A stretch of 64,000 nucleotides of DNA. It comes from an uncultured Oscillospiraceae bacterium (lineage in GTDB: Bacteria > Bacillota > Clostridia > Oscillospirales > Oscillospiraceae). The position numbers and the translations under genes are program-made. Position 1 is the stretch's first letter. Every line of letters starts with the position of its first letter. Of the stretch, positions 52,750-61,221 are shown one piece after another. Where the stretch lies: positions 1-64,000 of the forward strand of contig CAKTSA010000001.1 of the NCBI GenBank assembly GCA_934597585.1, in the 5' to 3' direction. A model generated the notes under the pieces. That model had not been told where the DNA came from and did not search any database. It saw nothing but the letters and a program-made list of their open reading frames with translations.

Positions 52750-53541
52750 CTACTTTCTTCCCACCAGCAATGTTGAGCCGCGAAGCATCAGGCGTTTGGC
52801 TTCCTTCGGTGTCATGAAGCTGCCGTCGGTCGTGTCGATCAGCTCCACGCGCTCATAGCCCATATCCCTGAGCTTTTGGACAAATGCCTGCATATCGCCG
52901 CATCTACCGGGCGACATCAGGTCGTGGATGGCAAATGTTCCGCCTTTTTTCAGAACCCGCAGTGTTTCCAGCAGAAGAGCCTGCTTGTCTGCCCCTGTGA
53001 TATTGTGATAGACATAGTTGCTGGTCACCGCGTCGAAGCTCTCGTCGGGAAAATCCAGCTTCACGGCGTTCCCACGTTGGAACGAAGCGTTTTTCACACT
53101 CTCCGCAGCAGCGTTTTTTTCGCACAGCGGCAGACTGAAGGAGGCGTATTCCTTACCCCAGCGGTCAATGCCGACCATTTTCCCCTGGGGATTGCGCTTT
53201 GCGCAGGCGATGGTCAGCGCGCCGCTGCCGCAGCCGATATCCAGTCCCACGCCGCCCTCCGGCAGCGTGATATGCTCCGCCGTGCCGTCAATGATCTGCT
53301 TTGAGAGCTTGCGTTCGCCGTCATAGGAAAAGCTCCGATAGGCATACACGCACCACTGGGTGTACTTTGCACAAACGACAAAGGCGATGCCGAATACCGC
53401 GCCCAGCACGACGCGCAGCTTTCCGCTCACACCGATGCCGAATACGCCGAAAACGAGCAGCAGCGCAAGCGACAGCACCGTTCCCGCGATGAGCGAAACC
53501 AGCATTCCCTTGGGGATCCAGTTTTTGTAGTCAGTCTTCAT
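52750..53541 (-). CDS. Membrane-anchored class I SAM-dependent methyltransferase
   Basis: The 263-residue protein begins with two membrane helices (about 13-35 and 43-62), then a class I methyltransferase with motif I GLDIGCGSGALTIA (about residue 98) and FDAVTSNYVYHNI and LRVLKKGGTFAIHDL further on. Methylation would happen at the inner membrane face. ATG at 53541 (AAGGAGTC) is chosen over the TTG two codons earlier. The stop is TAG, followed by an open in-frame tail. Substrate unknown. Confidence 0.88.
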   Translation of the reverse strand: MKTDYKNWIPKGMLVSLIAGTVLSLALLLVFGVFGIGVSGKLRVVLGAVFGIAFVVCAKYTQWCVYAYRSFSYDGERKLSKQIIDGTAEHITLPEGGVGLDIGCGSGALTIACAKRNPQGKMVGIDRWGKEYASFSLPLCEKNAAAESVKNASFQRGNAVKLDFPDESFDAVTSNYVYHNITGADKQALLLETLRVLKKGGTFAIHDLMSPGRCGDMQAFVQKLRDMGYERVELIDTTDGSFMTPKEAKRLMLRGSTLLVGRK

Positions 53542-53600
53542 ATTCAAGACTCCTTTTTTATTAAGTGTGACTTCTTCTCATAAACCGCCGCCGCGATGCA

Positions 53601-53876
53601 TCAGATCACGATGGCGGTATTGGTGCTGCTCTGGCTCATCACGGACATCCATGTGGCCACCGGCACCTGCATGACCCGTTGCAAGGTTTCGTAGGCCGCA
53701 ATGCCCGGTAATATCTGCCGCTTGAGGTGGTATTGCTTCTCCTTGCTTGCACCTGCATTTTCAGCCAGCAGCGCATTCAACCGCGTATCAAAAAAGGCAT
53801 TCAGTTCCTTGGCCTGCGAGGGAAAGCACTGCGCCGCAGTCTCTCGAAAATCACGGGAGAGATAGGTTTCCTTCAT
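53601..53876 (-). pseudogene. Truncated relative of the aminothiazoline-carboxylate hydrolase family
   Basis: The 91-residue frame (FRETAAQCFPSQAKELNAFFDTRLNALL..., LKRQILPGIAAYETLQRVM) looks like only the N-terminal helical part of the family seen complete at 58213-58914. It stops after AIVI, and an 18-codon tail with AVYEKK follows in frame behind the TGA. It has an ATGA overlap with the hydrolase-family gene upstream, so it may still be translated, possibly as the N-terminal half of a split pair. Confidence 0.5.
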
Positions 53877-54535
53877 CGTCCTGCCTCCGTCCCAGCTTTC
53901 ACGAAGCCCTTCTTTTTATATCCGCAGTCGCAGTATGGGCCGCCGGAGGCGAGAGTGTACTGCCGCACAAAGTCGGTCACGCCGCCGGTTTCGCTCATGG
54001 TGTAGTCCAGACGGCACAGCGCAGGGGTTAAATCATATAGCCCCAGCTTTTTCATCAGCACACAGATACCGCACTTGGTAAAGCGTCCCTCGTAGCCGCT
54101 GCCGTCGGGGTATTCGTAAAACTCCATGTTCCAGGAATAGGGGTTGCGGTCAGCGGCTCTCAGGGCGGCGGTGGCTTTCATACCGGCAATGTCCTTTTCG
54201 GTGAATTTGCTCTTTCCGCTCATTCGGCAGAACCATTTCATGGGCTTTGTCATCATGGATTTTGCGTAGTAATCTGTCAGTCCGTCCACCTTTGGGCGCT
54301 CCGGCATGGAGAGAATAAACGCACCGATCATTGCGCAGTTGACGAGGTTCATCTTGAACCGGTCCGCTTTTTCAAACACCGGCAGGTCTGCAATGATTGC
54401 TTTGTATTTCGGCTTTGCTTTTTTCGTGATCGCTTTTGCAGTGTCTGCACCATAGCCCAGCACTGCCGTCAGCTGCTTTTGAAACGAGCCTGCAAACAGT
54501 GCCCACATTTCCATGGGCATACCTATGTATTTCAT
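53873..54535 (-). CDS. L-2-amino-thiazoline-4-carboxylate hydrolase-family protein 1
   Basis: The 220-residue protein matches the C-terminal part of the family: GMKATAALRAADRNPYSWNMEFYEYPDG, then FTKCGICVLMKKLGLYDLTPALCRLDYTMSE and a Cys-pair near the end (GPYCDCGYKKKG). The founding enzyme opens the thiazoline ring on the way to L-cysteine. Here the N-terminal region seems to be a separate small frame (53601-53876) just downstream. The real substrate is unknown; a thiazoline-bearing metallophore is one idea. ATG follows AAGGAGACC. Confidence 0.78.
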   Translation of the reverse strand: MKYIGMPMEMWALFAGSFQKQLTAVLGYGADTAKAITKKAKPKYKAIIADLPVFEKADRFKMNLVNCAMIGAFILSMPERPKVDGLTDYYAKSMMTKPMKWFCRMSGKSKFTEKDIAGMKATAALRAADRNPYSWNMEFYEYPDGSGYEGRFTKCGICVLMKKLGLYDLTPALCRLDYTMSETGGVTDFVRQYTLASGGPYCDCGYKKKGFVKAGTEAGR

Positions 54536-54563
54536 TGCACGGTCTCCTTACATTCTCCGCTTT

Positions 54564-55265
54564 TCACATTTCCCGCAGCAAAACCAGCCCCAGCGCCAGA
54601 AACAGCAGGTGCCCGGCGGATTCCGTGCCGTGATCGATCTGATCCAGCGGCCACGGCAGAAGCGTGAACAGGTTGCCCACGATTCCCGTGAAAACGATGG
54701 GGTTGCAGAAGGATGCGAGTACGCGCTGTGCCGTTGTTTTGAGCGGAAGAATCCGCTTCCAGATCAGCACGAGCATCACGACGCAAAGCATCACATCGCA
54801 GAGAATATACGATGCCAGCAGCGGCGCGGCGTTGCAGTAAAACACCTTATTGGCAATTTCAGCTGCCGCCTGCATATCGCCGTATTTCTCAAATGTAAAC
54901 TTGAAGATCAGCGCCATGTTCGTAAACATAGCATGAACATAGCCCCAGCAGACCGTGCCGGTAAGATAGACGATCTGAAACAGCTTGACCCATTTCTGCT
55001 GCTTTGGTTGGGTGAGGTGCCGCTTCAGGAGCTTCCACATCTGGTGAAATCCTATGTAATAGAGCGCCGTCCCGAGAACACCGCAGATAATGCTGACCAC
55101 CATGCGCCATGTGGCCATATCGAGATAGGCGACCTTGACCATCAGCCCGATGGATTCCGTGCTTTGGGTTTTCCCGGTCGCCGCAAACAAGAAGTCGCCG
55201 ATCACATAGAGCGAGCACCCAATCATGCCCGCAATAAGCGCTCGTTTTTCTTTGCTCATTTTCAT
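54564..55265 (-). CDS. Multi-pass membrane protein (DUF6796-like)
   Basis: The 233-residue protein has about six membrane helices (ALIAGMIGCSLYVIGDFLFAATG at the start, LLASYILCDVMLCVVMLVLIW later). It resembles the DUF6796 type in layout, but I am not sure of the number. It overlaps the LCM-type methyltransferase by 4 bp (ATGA), so the two are translationally coupled. Function unknown; possibly a membrane acceptor or transporter of the product. Confidence 0.72.
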   Translation of the reverse strand: MKMSKEKRALIAGMIGCSLYVIGDFLFAATGKTQSTESIGLMVKVAYLDMATWRMVVSIICGVLGTALYYIGFHQMWKLLKRHLTQPKQQKWVKLFQIVYLTGTVCWGYVHAMFTNMALIFKFTFEKYGDMQAAAEIANKVFYCNAAPLLASYILCDVMLCVVMLVLIWKRILPLKTTAQRVLASFCNPIVFTGIVGNLFTLLPWPLDQIDHGTESAGHLLFLALGLVLLREM

Positions 55266-56104
55266 TGCTTGCCACCAAATCTGATCTTTACAATCTGCAT
55301 CTTCATCATTCCGTCACCGACTTTGGCAAGAAAACGGAAAAAGCCGCTGACGGATGGATCGCGGAGATCGTTGTAGCCCAGCATATAGCCGCGGCTCGTG
55401 ACCAGCAAACGGCTGTCCCACAGGGAAAGCTCACTTTTGGCGTCTGAAACCGCAAAATACGCGCCCACATCCTTGATTTTCGCGCTCTTGAGCCATGTCT
55501 TGGCAATCATTTTCACTGCCGTCCGGTTCGCCGCATCAAATACCAGCACGCCGCTGGGGAAAGCGTCCGCCATTTTTTGCACCAATGCTTTGACCTGTTC
55601 CGTCAGAAAGTAATAGAACACCCCGGAGGCAAAGAACACCGCGCCGCCGGAGGCATCAATTTGAGAAAACCCTGCCGTGTCGTTCAGGTCGCAGGGGATA
55701 TTTTTCTCCCGCTCCCCGGCGGGCAAAAGCTCGTTACGCACGGCTATGACATCGGGAAAGTCCAGATTGTAAATTTTACAGCTGCCGTTGTCGCAGCTTC
55801 TCCCTGTGCTGTCCAGTCCGCAGCCCAGATTGACCACCGCCGCATTGGGGTGAGATTTCAGATAATCCCGCACCTCAAAAGCAAGGTCATTCTGCCGCAT
55901 GGCCACCTCCAGTGAACCGAAACGCTGCATCAGGCTGCGGGCGTTCTTATCAGCATCCGAAAAGTCATAGTCGATCTCGTTAATCAGCCGCACCGCCGTT
56001 TCATCTTGGTAAAGATTCGGATACAGCTCTGAGCAGACCTTCCGCGCATACAACGGAATGATCAGCGTCTCCTGCACGGTGTTTTTCTCGATTTTATATT
56101 TCAT
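55262..56104 (-). CDS. LCM/TcmP-type class I O-methyltransferase
   Basis: The 280-residue protein has the leucine-carboxymethyltransferase-like fold: N-terminal VQETLIIPLYARKVCSELYPNLYQDETAVRLI, motif I AVVNLGCGLDSTG and YNLDFPDVIAVRNELLP. Bacterial relatives O-methylate polyketides and other small molecules. Its place among hydrolases, methyltransferases and a coupled membrane protein suggests modification of a small molecule. Substrate unknown. Confidence 0.87.
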   Translation of the reverse strand: MKYKIEKNTVQETLIIPLYARKVCSELYPNLYQDETAVRLINEIDYDFSDADKNARSLMQRFGSLEVAMRQNDLAFEVRDYLKSHPNAAVVNLGCGLDSTGRSCDNGSCKIYNLDFPDVIAVRNELLPAGEREKNIPCDLNDTAGFSQIDASGGAVFFASGVFYYFLTEQVKALVQKMADAFPSGVLVFDAANRTAVKMIAKTWLKSAKIKDVGAYFAVSDAKSELSLWDSRLLVTSRGYMLGYNDLRDPSVSGFFRFLAKVGDGMMKMQIVKIRFGGKQ

Positions 56105-56113
56105 ATGTAACGC

Positions 56114-56887
56114 TCACTTTCTGATAAATGGTAGCTCCGGCATACAGTCACGCTCGGCGATGTGTGCCAGCATTTCGGCGAACCCCTTTGGATCGCGAAT
56201 CTGATATTGCATGTGATCGTATCCCTCAAACACGGGATAATGGCCGCAGGGGTAGGATTCCATCACTGCTTGACGGTATTTGAAATGATCTTCTATACTG
56301 CCAAACTCGAAATAGGTATGTTTTTGCAATTCTTTTGAAAGCGGCGGAAAGGGTTTATCCTCCAGACTGTCCGAAATCTGCCGCCGCAAATTTGTATAGG
56401 TCAGATTTTCCCCTGCGGCTATAAAATACGGCTTTATGGAATCATCGTCACACCACAGAATCTTTTTCAGTGTGCCGCCCTTCGACCAATATAGGCTCTT
56501 GATGGCAAAATACAGAAACGGCGTCATGATACGGCGCGTGCCCTTTCCGATTTGGGCGAACTGCCCGCCGTCAAAGAAAGCGTGCTCCACGGGCAGCTTC
56601 GTCTGCGTCAGAAACGCCATGGCAAGGTCTGCACCGATGGAAGAAGCGACCACCATCGCCAGCCGCTCCACGCCCTGTCGATGCAGAAAGTCCTCCACCT
56701 GCCGTATTTCGTCCAGCTTGCTGACATATTTCTGCCCCTCGCAGTAAACGGTGGAGGTGGGCAAGATGCAGAAATATCGATCCTGCAAATACCTCGCAAT
56801 CGGTTCGCTGCTCGCTCCTGTCACACCCATTGCATGAAAGAACAGCACGGCAGGATTCCTCCTGTCGCCATATGTTTGAAACAGCAT
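56114..56887 (-). CDS. Alpha/beta hydrolase
   Basis: The 257-residue protein has an alpha/beta-hydrolase layout: PAVLFFHAMGVTGASSEP near the N-terminus, the nucleophile elbow VVASSIGADLA (Ala-Ser-Ser-Ile-Gly instead of GxSxG) and a late His in EGYDHMQYQ. ATG at 56887 with GAGGTG before it is chosen over a GTG three codons earlier. It may cleave an ester or amide of the compound handled by the operon. Confidence 0.82.
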   Translation of the reverse strand: MLFQTYGDRRNPAVLFFHAMGVTGASSEPIARYLQDRYFCILPTSTVYCEGQKYVSKLDEIRQVEDFLHRQGVERLAMVVASSIGADLAMAFLTQTKLPVEHAFFDGGQFAQIGKGTRRIMTPFLYFAIKSLYWSKGGTLKKILWCDDDSIKPYFIAAGENLTYTNLRRQISDSLEDKPFPPLSKELQKHTYFEFGSIEDHFKYRQAVMESYPCGHYPVFEGYDHMQYQIRDPKGFAEMLAHIAERDCMPELPFIRK

Positions 56888-56897
56888 TTCTATCACC

Positions 56898-57392
56898 TCA
56901 TATTTTCATAAAAAGCATCATGATCGCCGCCAGTGCTGCCGAAATGACCGCCATACCAATTGTGCCGAACAGCCACTTTTTGCCCTTATCCTTGGCTGTA
57001 ATGTAGGGTTTCAGGTCTTCCGTTCCCGGAATTTCCCATGCGTTCGTATGTCCTACCCAATAGCCGTCAACCAAAAATCGGTCTATGAGATTCATAACGG
57101 ACAGTATGACCAGCAGCTGCCAAAAGCCCTGAACGAAGCCCTTTGCGCCGTTGAGCGCATAGACGCAGACCAGCACATAGGCGATGTATCCGGGGACGCA
57201 GACAGCTTTGAAAATCAAAGCATTTCGCTTGATTTTCGCGTGTGTTGTAAGCCCCAGTTTTACACACCTATCCTGAACTTCAGGGCTGTAAAGGTGCACC
57301 ATGCCAACAGCCCCTTTACGGATACCCACGGCACAGACCAGAACCAGCAGGACCCCCAGCCCGAGACCCTCCAAAATCGTTTGAATGATCAT
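56898..57392 (-). CDS. Small integral membrane protein
   Basis: The 164-residue protein has about four membrane helices (IQTILEGLGLGVLLVLVCAVGI first) and a loop with NLIDRFLVDGYWVGHT. The family is not recognised. The start at 57392 follows TTGGAGG. It sits between the ZIP transporter and the hydrolase genes. Confidence 0.75.
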   Translation of the reverse strand: MIIQTILEGLGLGVLLVLVCAVGIRKGAVGMVHLYSPEVQDRCVKLGLTTHAKIKRNALIFKAVCVPGYIAYVLVCVYALNGAKGFVQGFWQLLVILSVMNLIDRFLVDGYWVGHTNAWEIPGTEDLKPYITAKDKGKKWLFGTIGMAVISAALAAIMMLFMKI

Positions 57393-57408
57393 CCTGTTTC
57401 CTCCAATC

Positions 57409-58185
57409 CTACCCCAGCGCCACATCCAGCGTCATCATGATGCTAAAGCCCACGGCAAAGAAAACCGTACCGATGTCGGAGTGCTTTCCCTGTGACATTT
57501 CGGGGATCAGCTCCTCCACCACCACATAGAGCATGGCGCCCGCTGCAAAGCTCAGCAGATACGGCAACGCCGGGATCACCAGCTGCGCCGCGAGAATCGT
57601 CAGCACCGCGCCGATAGGCTCCACCACGCCGGAGAGTACGCCGCCGAGAAATGCCTTGCCCTTGCTCTCGCCCTCCGTCCGGAGCGGCATGGAGATGATC
57701 GCCCCCTCGGGAAAATTCTGAATGGCAATGCCGAGGGACAGCGCCAGTGCGCTTGCCGCAGTAATCTGCGTATTGCCCGAAAGAAAGCCTGCATACACCA
57801 CGCCGACTGCCATTCCCTCCGGGATATTATGTAAGGTAACAGCCAGCACCATCATGGTGGTGCGCCCGAGCTTGCTTTTCGGACCCTCGGCCTGATTGCT
57901 TCCCACATGAAGATGGGGAATCAAACGGTCAAGCAGGAGCAAAAACAGCACGCCGACCCAAAATCCGATAAAGGCGGGGAGGAAGGACAGCTTCCCCATT
58001 TCCTCCAACTGCTCAATGGCGGGGATCAGCAAGCTCCAGATGGACGCTGCCACCATCACGCCGGCGGCAAAGCCCGCAAGGGAGCGCTGCACCAGATCGC
58101 CAAGGGATTTTTTCATAAAGAACACACAGGCCGCGCCCAGCGTTGTACCCAAGAAAGGGATCATGATTCCAAGAAAGGTTTCCAT
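57409..58185 (-). CDS. ZIP-family metal transporter
   Basis: The 258-residue protein has about eight membrane helices and the ZIP metal-site helices: LHNIPEGMAVG (about residue 118) and QNFPEGAIIS (about 155), with conserved His, Asn, Pro and Glu. It imports divalent metals such as Zn, Fe or Mn into the cytoplasm. The ATG at 58185 follows AAGGCGGTGAG. Presence here supports a metal theme for the operon. Confidence 0.93.
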   Translation of the reverse strand: METFLGIMIPFLGTTLGAACVFFMKKSLGDLVQRSLAGFAAGVMVAASIWSLLIPAIEQLEEMGKLSFLPAFIGFWVGVLFLLLLDRLIPHLHVGSNQAEGPKSKLGRTTMMVLAVTLHNIPEGMAVGVVYAGFLSGNTQITAASALALSLGIAIQNFPEGAIISMPLRTEGESKGKAFLGGVLSGVVEPIGAVLTILAAQLVIPALPYLLSFAAGAMLYVVVEELIPEMSQGKHSDIGTVFFAVGFSIMMTLDVALG

Positions 58186-58212
58186 TTGTCTCACCGCCTT
58201 TGCATTGCGTTT

Positions 58213-58914
58213 TTATTTGTTTCTCCTGAAGCCCGCCTCGTCCCGGTATTCGGGATGCTCCTTCAGATACGGGTCTTTGTCGCCGCAGATGGTATAGTCG
58301 CACCGGCAGCCGTTCACGCAGGTATTCGTCCGTATAAGCCTTGCATGGAGCAGCTCCATAGACGCAAAGTCCACATTACACAGGGCGGGCATAATATCCG
58401 TAAGACCGTGCTTGATAGCAAACTCCGCTGCCGGGCATGCCGTAAATTCATAATAAATAGGCTTGTCGGTTTCATAAGGCGCAATCGACATCTCGTAATC
58501 GTGCCATTTGTCGCAGCCGCCTTTCGCCCGCACAAACGCCTTGTACATCAGCTTCCTCCAGAACGGCTTGTTGCAGTCCACGAACCGCAGCCTGCGGAAG
58601 ATCGACAGGATCAGGTTTTCTTCCATCTCCTCGATCTCGCGGAAGGATGTGACGGCTTTGCAGACTGTGTAATAGCTCATGATGGCGATGCAGTCGTAGG
58701 TGCCGCCTACGCCGTTGTGGAAGTTCTTTTTGCCGCCCAAATCGGTACGCCAGTCGGAGAGGAAGTCCACATACTGCTGCTGTACCTGTTCCCAAACCGT
58801 CTCCCGCTCCGCTTCCGGGTAGTGCAGGGCGATTTTTGCCCGTATCTCCTTCTTGCAGGGCTTGGAATACAGCACATGGCTTTTGAGGTCGAATAGAAGC
58901 TCGTTGTCCTTCAT
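58213..58914 (-). CDS. L-2-amino-thiazoline-4-carboxylate hydrolase-family protein 2
   Basis: The 233-residue protein has the complete family layout: helical N-terminus, GGTYDCIAIMSYYTVC, and the C-terminal core FTACPAAEFAIKHGLTDIMPALCNVDFASMELLHARLIRTNTC with a Cys pair (GCRCDY). It is a distant relative of the protein at 53873-54535. The start at 58914 follows GGAGGGAGG. Function as for the first: hydrolase of unknown, possibly heterocyclic, substrate. Confidence 0.82.
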   Translation of the reverse strand: MKDNELLFDLKSHVLYSKPCKKEIRAKIALHYPEAERETVWEQVQQQYVDFLSDWRTDLGGKKNFHNGVGGTYDCIAIMSYYTVCKAVTSFREIEEMEENLILSIFRRLRFVDCNKPFWRKLMYKAFVRAKGGCDKWHDYEMSIAPYETDKPIYYEFTACPAAEFAIKHGLTDIMPALCNVDFASMELLHARLIRTNTCVNGCRCDYTICGDKDPYLKEHPEYRDEAGFRRNK

Positions 58915-58965
58915 CTGATTGCCTCCCTCCTTGTTCTTTCTTGCGTGCATGAGACCATCTCAGAT

Positions 58966-59649
58966 TTAACCCGCTTTTCGGCAGACAAACCATGCCATGC
59001 TTTTCAGGTTTCCCATGTCCACATCCGTATACATTCCATCCAGCCGTGCTTTCAGACTGGAAACCGTCTCATAGGGCGGTGTGAAAAAACCTGCCTTTTC
59101 ATAAACATGCCGGACAAACCAATCCGTCCGCTTGTGCTCGCCCATCACATAAAAGCAGCCGCAGAATGTCCCGCCGGGTCTCAAAACCCGGAAAACCTCC
59201 CGATAGGCGGCTTCCTTGTCCGGAAAAGCATGAAAGCCGTTCAGCGACAAAACGATGTCAAAGGTGTCGTCTGCATAGGGAAGCGCACCCACATCGCCCT
59301 GCCGGAAGGTTACATTTTTCAGGTGCAGACGGTCAGCCTTTTCCCGTGCCTGCCTCATCATATCGGGCGAATAATCGAGACAGGTAATGTCCGCCTCCGG
59401 CATAGTCTGATAAACCGGCATGGTCAGAATCCCTGTTCCCACCGGCACTTCCAGCAGCTTGCCGGAGAAATGCTCCGGAATACCGGACATTGCCTTTTCC
59501 AGATAGGCGTCGTTTTCCGCCTTGTTCATTGCCCACACCAAGCGGCACACCGCTTTCCCGCTCAGAGTAGAGCAGGTGATCATGCCGTCATAAAAACTGT
59601 TTCCGCCCGTCATTCGGTACGCACCGCGAATGGCTTCTTTTCGTTCCAT
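58966..59649 (-). CDS. Class I SAM-dependent methyltransferase (UbiE-like)
   Basis: The 227-residue protein has motif I LLEVPVGTGILTMPV (Pro replacing the first Gly of the usual GxGxG), ITCLDYSPDMMRQA, and FDIVLSLNGFHAFPD with FRVLRPGGTF. It resembles small-molecule C/O-methyltransferases. The ATG at 59649 follows GGAGAG. Substrate unknown. Confidence 0.88.
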   Translation of the reverse strand: MERKEAIRGAYRMTGGNSFYDGMITCSTLSGKAVCRLVWAMNKAENDAYLEKAMSGIPEHFSGKLLEVPVGTGILTMPVYQTMPEADITCLDYSPDMMRQAREKADRLHLKNVTFRQGDVGALPYADDTFDIVLSLNGFHAFPDKEAAYREVFRVLRPGGTFCGCFYVMGEHKRTDWFVRHVYEKAGFFTPPYETVSSLKARLDGMYTDVDMGNLKSMAWFVCRKAG

Positions 59650-59693
59650 GGCCTTCTCTCCGTGTTTCAATCATCACACGACCGTTTCCGATC

Positions 59694-60599
59694 TCATTTT
59701 TTCAAAATGTCCACGATTTTCGCAAAGTCCTCCTTTGCCTCCTTGAAGATCGGCAGCATACAGTAGCAATGCACCATCTTCGGGCGGGCGGACACCGTAT
59801 AGGGGACATTTGCCCGTTTGCAGGCTTCCTCAAAGTCCGGCAATGCGCCGTAGAGCACCTCGTCGGCAGAATAGAAGAAGTGGATATCGCCTACGCCGGT
59901 AAAATCTCCCCGGGAGCCGGAGAGCATATAGTCCGGCACATTCTCGCAGCCATGCCGCATGAACTTCTCCACCGTCACCATAAAGGCATAGTCGATGGAA
60001 ACATCCCTTTCATTGAGCGCCTGCATCCGTACCTTTTCCGCGTCGTTCCACGGCACCTCGCCGGGGGATACGGCGACGATGTGTCTCGGCTGCGGCAGCG
60101 GCTCAGGCTGGGCGTTGTTATGCGCCGCAATGCCAAGCGCCAGCGCACCGCCGGAGGAAAAGCCACAGGTGCTGACATTTCCGCCGCCATACAAGCCGAC
60201 CATTCTGCGGTAACATTCGTACACCATCGCATAGGTTTCAGTAATGCAGTGCTCCATGCAGAGGGGATAAAACGGGAACCACACATCACAGCCTGTCTCG
60301 CGGCAGAGCTTGCGCATCACAGGCAGGTCGCCTTTGTCCGGGCCGATCACCATACCGCCGCCGAAGAAGTAGAGGATCGCACGCTCGGACGGCTTCGGAT
60401 GCTCTCGCACAATCAGACAGGGGAAGCCGCCCACTGTGATCGTCTCATAATGTGCCTTGCGGTCGGTGGGCGTAAAAACGCCGCGATGCCGGTTCTGCTT
60501 TTCAATTTCCTTTCGCAGTGCATCCTCCGGCAAGGCGAACGCCTTTTTCGCGCCGGAGAGGTTGTATACGCTGCGTAAGATAGATGCAAAGATACTCAT
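59694..60599 (-). CDS. Alpha/beta hydrolase (HSL-type acetyl-esterase-like)
   Basis: The 301-residue protein has an oxyanion motif FFGGGM (variant of HGGG), nucleophile GFSSGG (about residue 145), an acid in FYSADEVLYGALPDF and a late His in KMVHCYCMLP. This is the hormone-sensitive-lipase-type fold that removes short acyl groups. It may deacylate the molecule methylated by its neighbours. The ATG follows GAGGGGAC. Confidence 0.87.
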   Translation of the reverse strand: MSIFASILRSVYNLSGAKKAFALPEDALRKEIEKQNRHRGVFTPTDRKAHYETITVGGFPCLIVREHPKPSERAILYFFGGGMVIGPDKGDLPVMRKLCRETGCDVWFPFYPLCMEHCITETYAMVYECYRRMVGLYGGGNVSTCGFSSGGALALGIAAHNNAQPEPLPQPRHIVAVSPGEVPWNDAEKVRMQALNERDVSIDYAFMVTVEKFMRHGCENVPDYMLSGSRGDFTGVGDIHFFYSADEVLYGALPDFEEACKRANVPYTVSARPKMVHCYCMLPIFKEAKEDFAKIVDILKK

Positions 60600-60611
60600 G
60601 ATTTAGTCCCC

Positions 60612-61217
60612 TCATTTCCGCGCTGTGATGCACAGCCAGCTTTTCTTTTTGTGTATCTGCACATCGTGAAAACCCGCCTGCTCCAGATATGCCTTCAGCT
60701 CGGCATCCTTGTAGATGGTCATGCCGCCGATGATCTCCGTCCACTTCTCGTCCTTATCCGAGTCGCCGTTGCTTTCGTTGCAGATGAGAAATGTCCCGGC
60801 GGGCTTCAGCACCCGGTAAACCTCCCGGAAGCACCGCGGCAGGTCAGGCCAGAAATAGACGGTTTCAAAGGCCGTCACCGCATCGAACCAGTTATCAGCA
60901 AACATCATATCCGCCACGCTGCCTTGCAGAACAGCGCAGCGTCCCTCCGCTATGGCGGCCTCGTTGACCTTTTTGGATTTCTCCACACTGACGGGGGAAT
61001 AGTCAATGCCCTTGACAATACCCTCCGGGCATTTTTTCAGAAGTCTCTTGATGTTCGCCCCTCCGCCGCAGCCGCAGTCCAGCACCTTGGCGTCCAGAGT
61101 AAGCTCCAAAAAGCGAAGTCCCCACCGTGCCACAGGACTGTGCCCCAGGTTCATCATGGCGACCATGATTTTCCCGCCAAGCCCCACAGGCTTTCTGGTG
61201 TTCTCGAAAAATGACAT
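60612..61217 (-). CDS. Class I SAM-dependent methyltransferase
   Basis: The 201-residue protein has motif I VLDCGCGGGANIKRL (about residue 43), GIDYSPVSVEKS and FDAVTAFETVYFWPDL with YRVLKPAGTFLIC. The ATG at 61217 lies behind GGAGGTG, and the stop codon of the upstream gene overlaps that ribosome site, so translation is coupled. Substrate unknown. Confidence 0.88.
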   Translation of the reverse strand: MSFFENTRKPVGLGGKIMVAMMNLGHSPVARWGLRFLELTLDAKVLDCGCGGGANIKRLLKKCPEGIVKGIDYSPVSVEKSKKVNEAAIAEGRCAVLQGSVADMMFADNWFDAVTAFETVYFWPDLPRCFREVYRVLKPAGTFLICNESNGDSDKDEKWTEIIGGMTIYKDAELKAYLEQAGFHDVQIHKKKSWLCITARK

Positions 61218-61221
61218 CTTA

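Noticed and set aside
52657..52752. Pyrrolysine read-through of the TAG ending the membrane methyltransferase gene
   Set aside because: The domain is complete before the TAG, the tail has no recognised domain, no pyl genes are visible, and a similar tail follows a TGA stop nearby.
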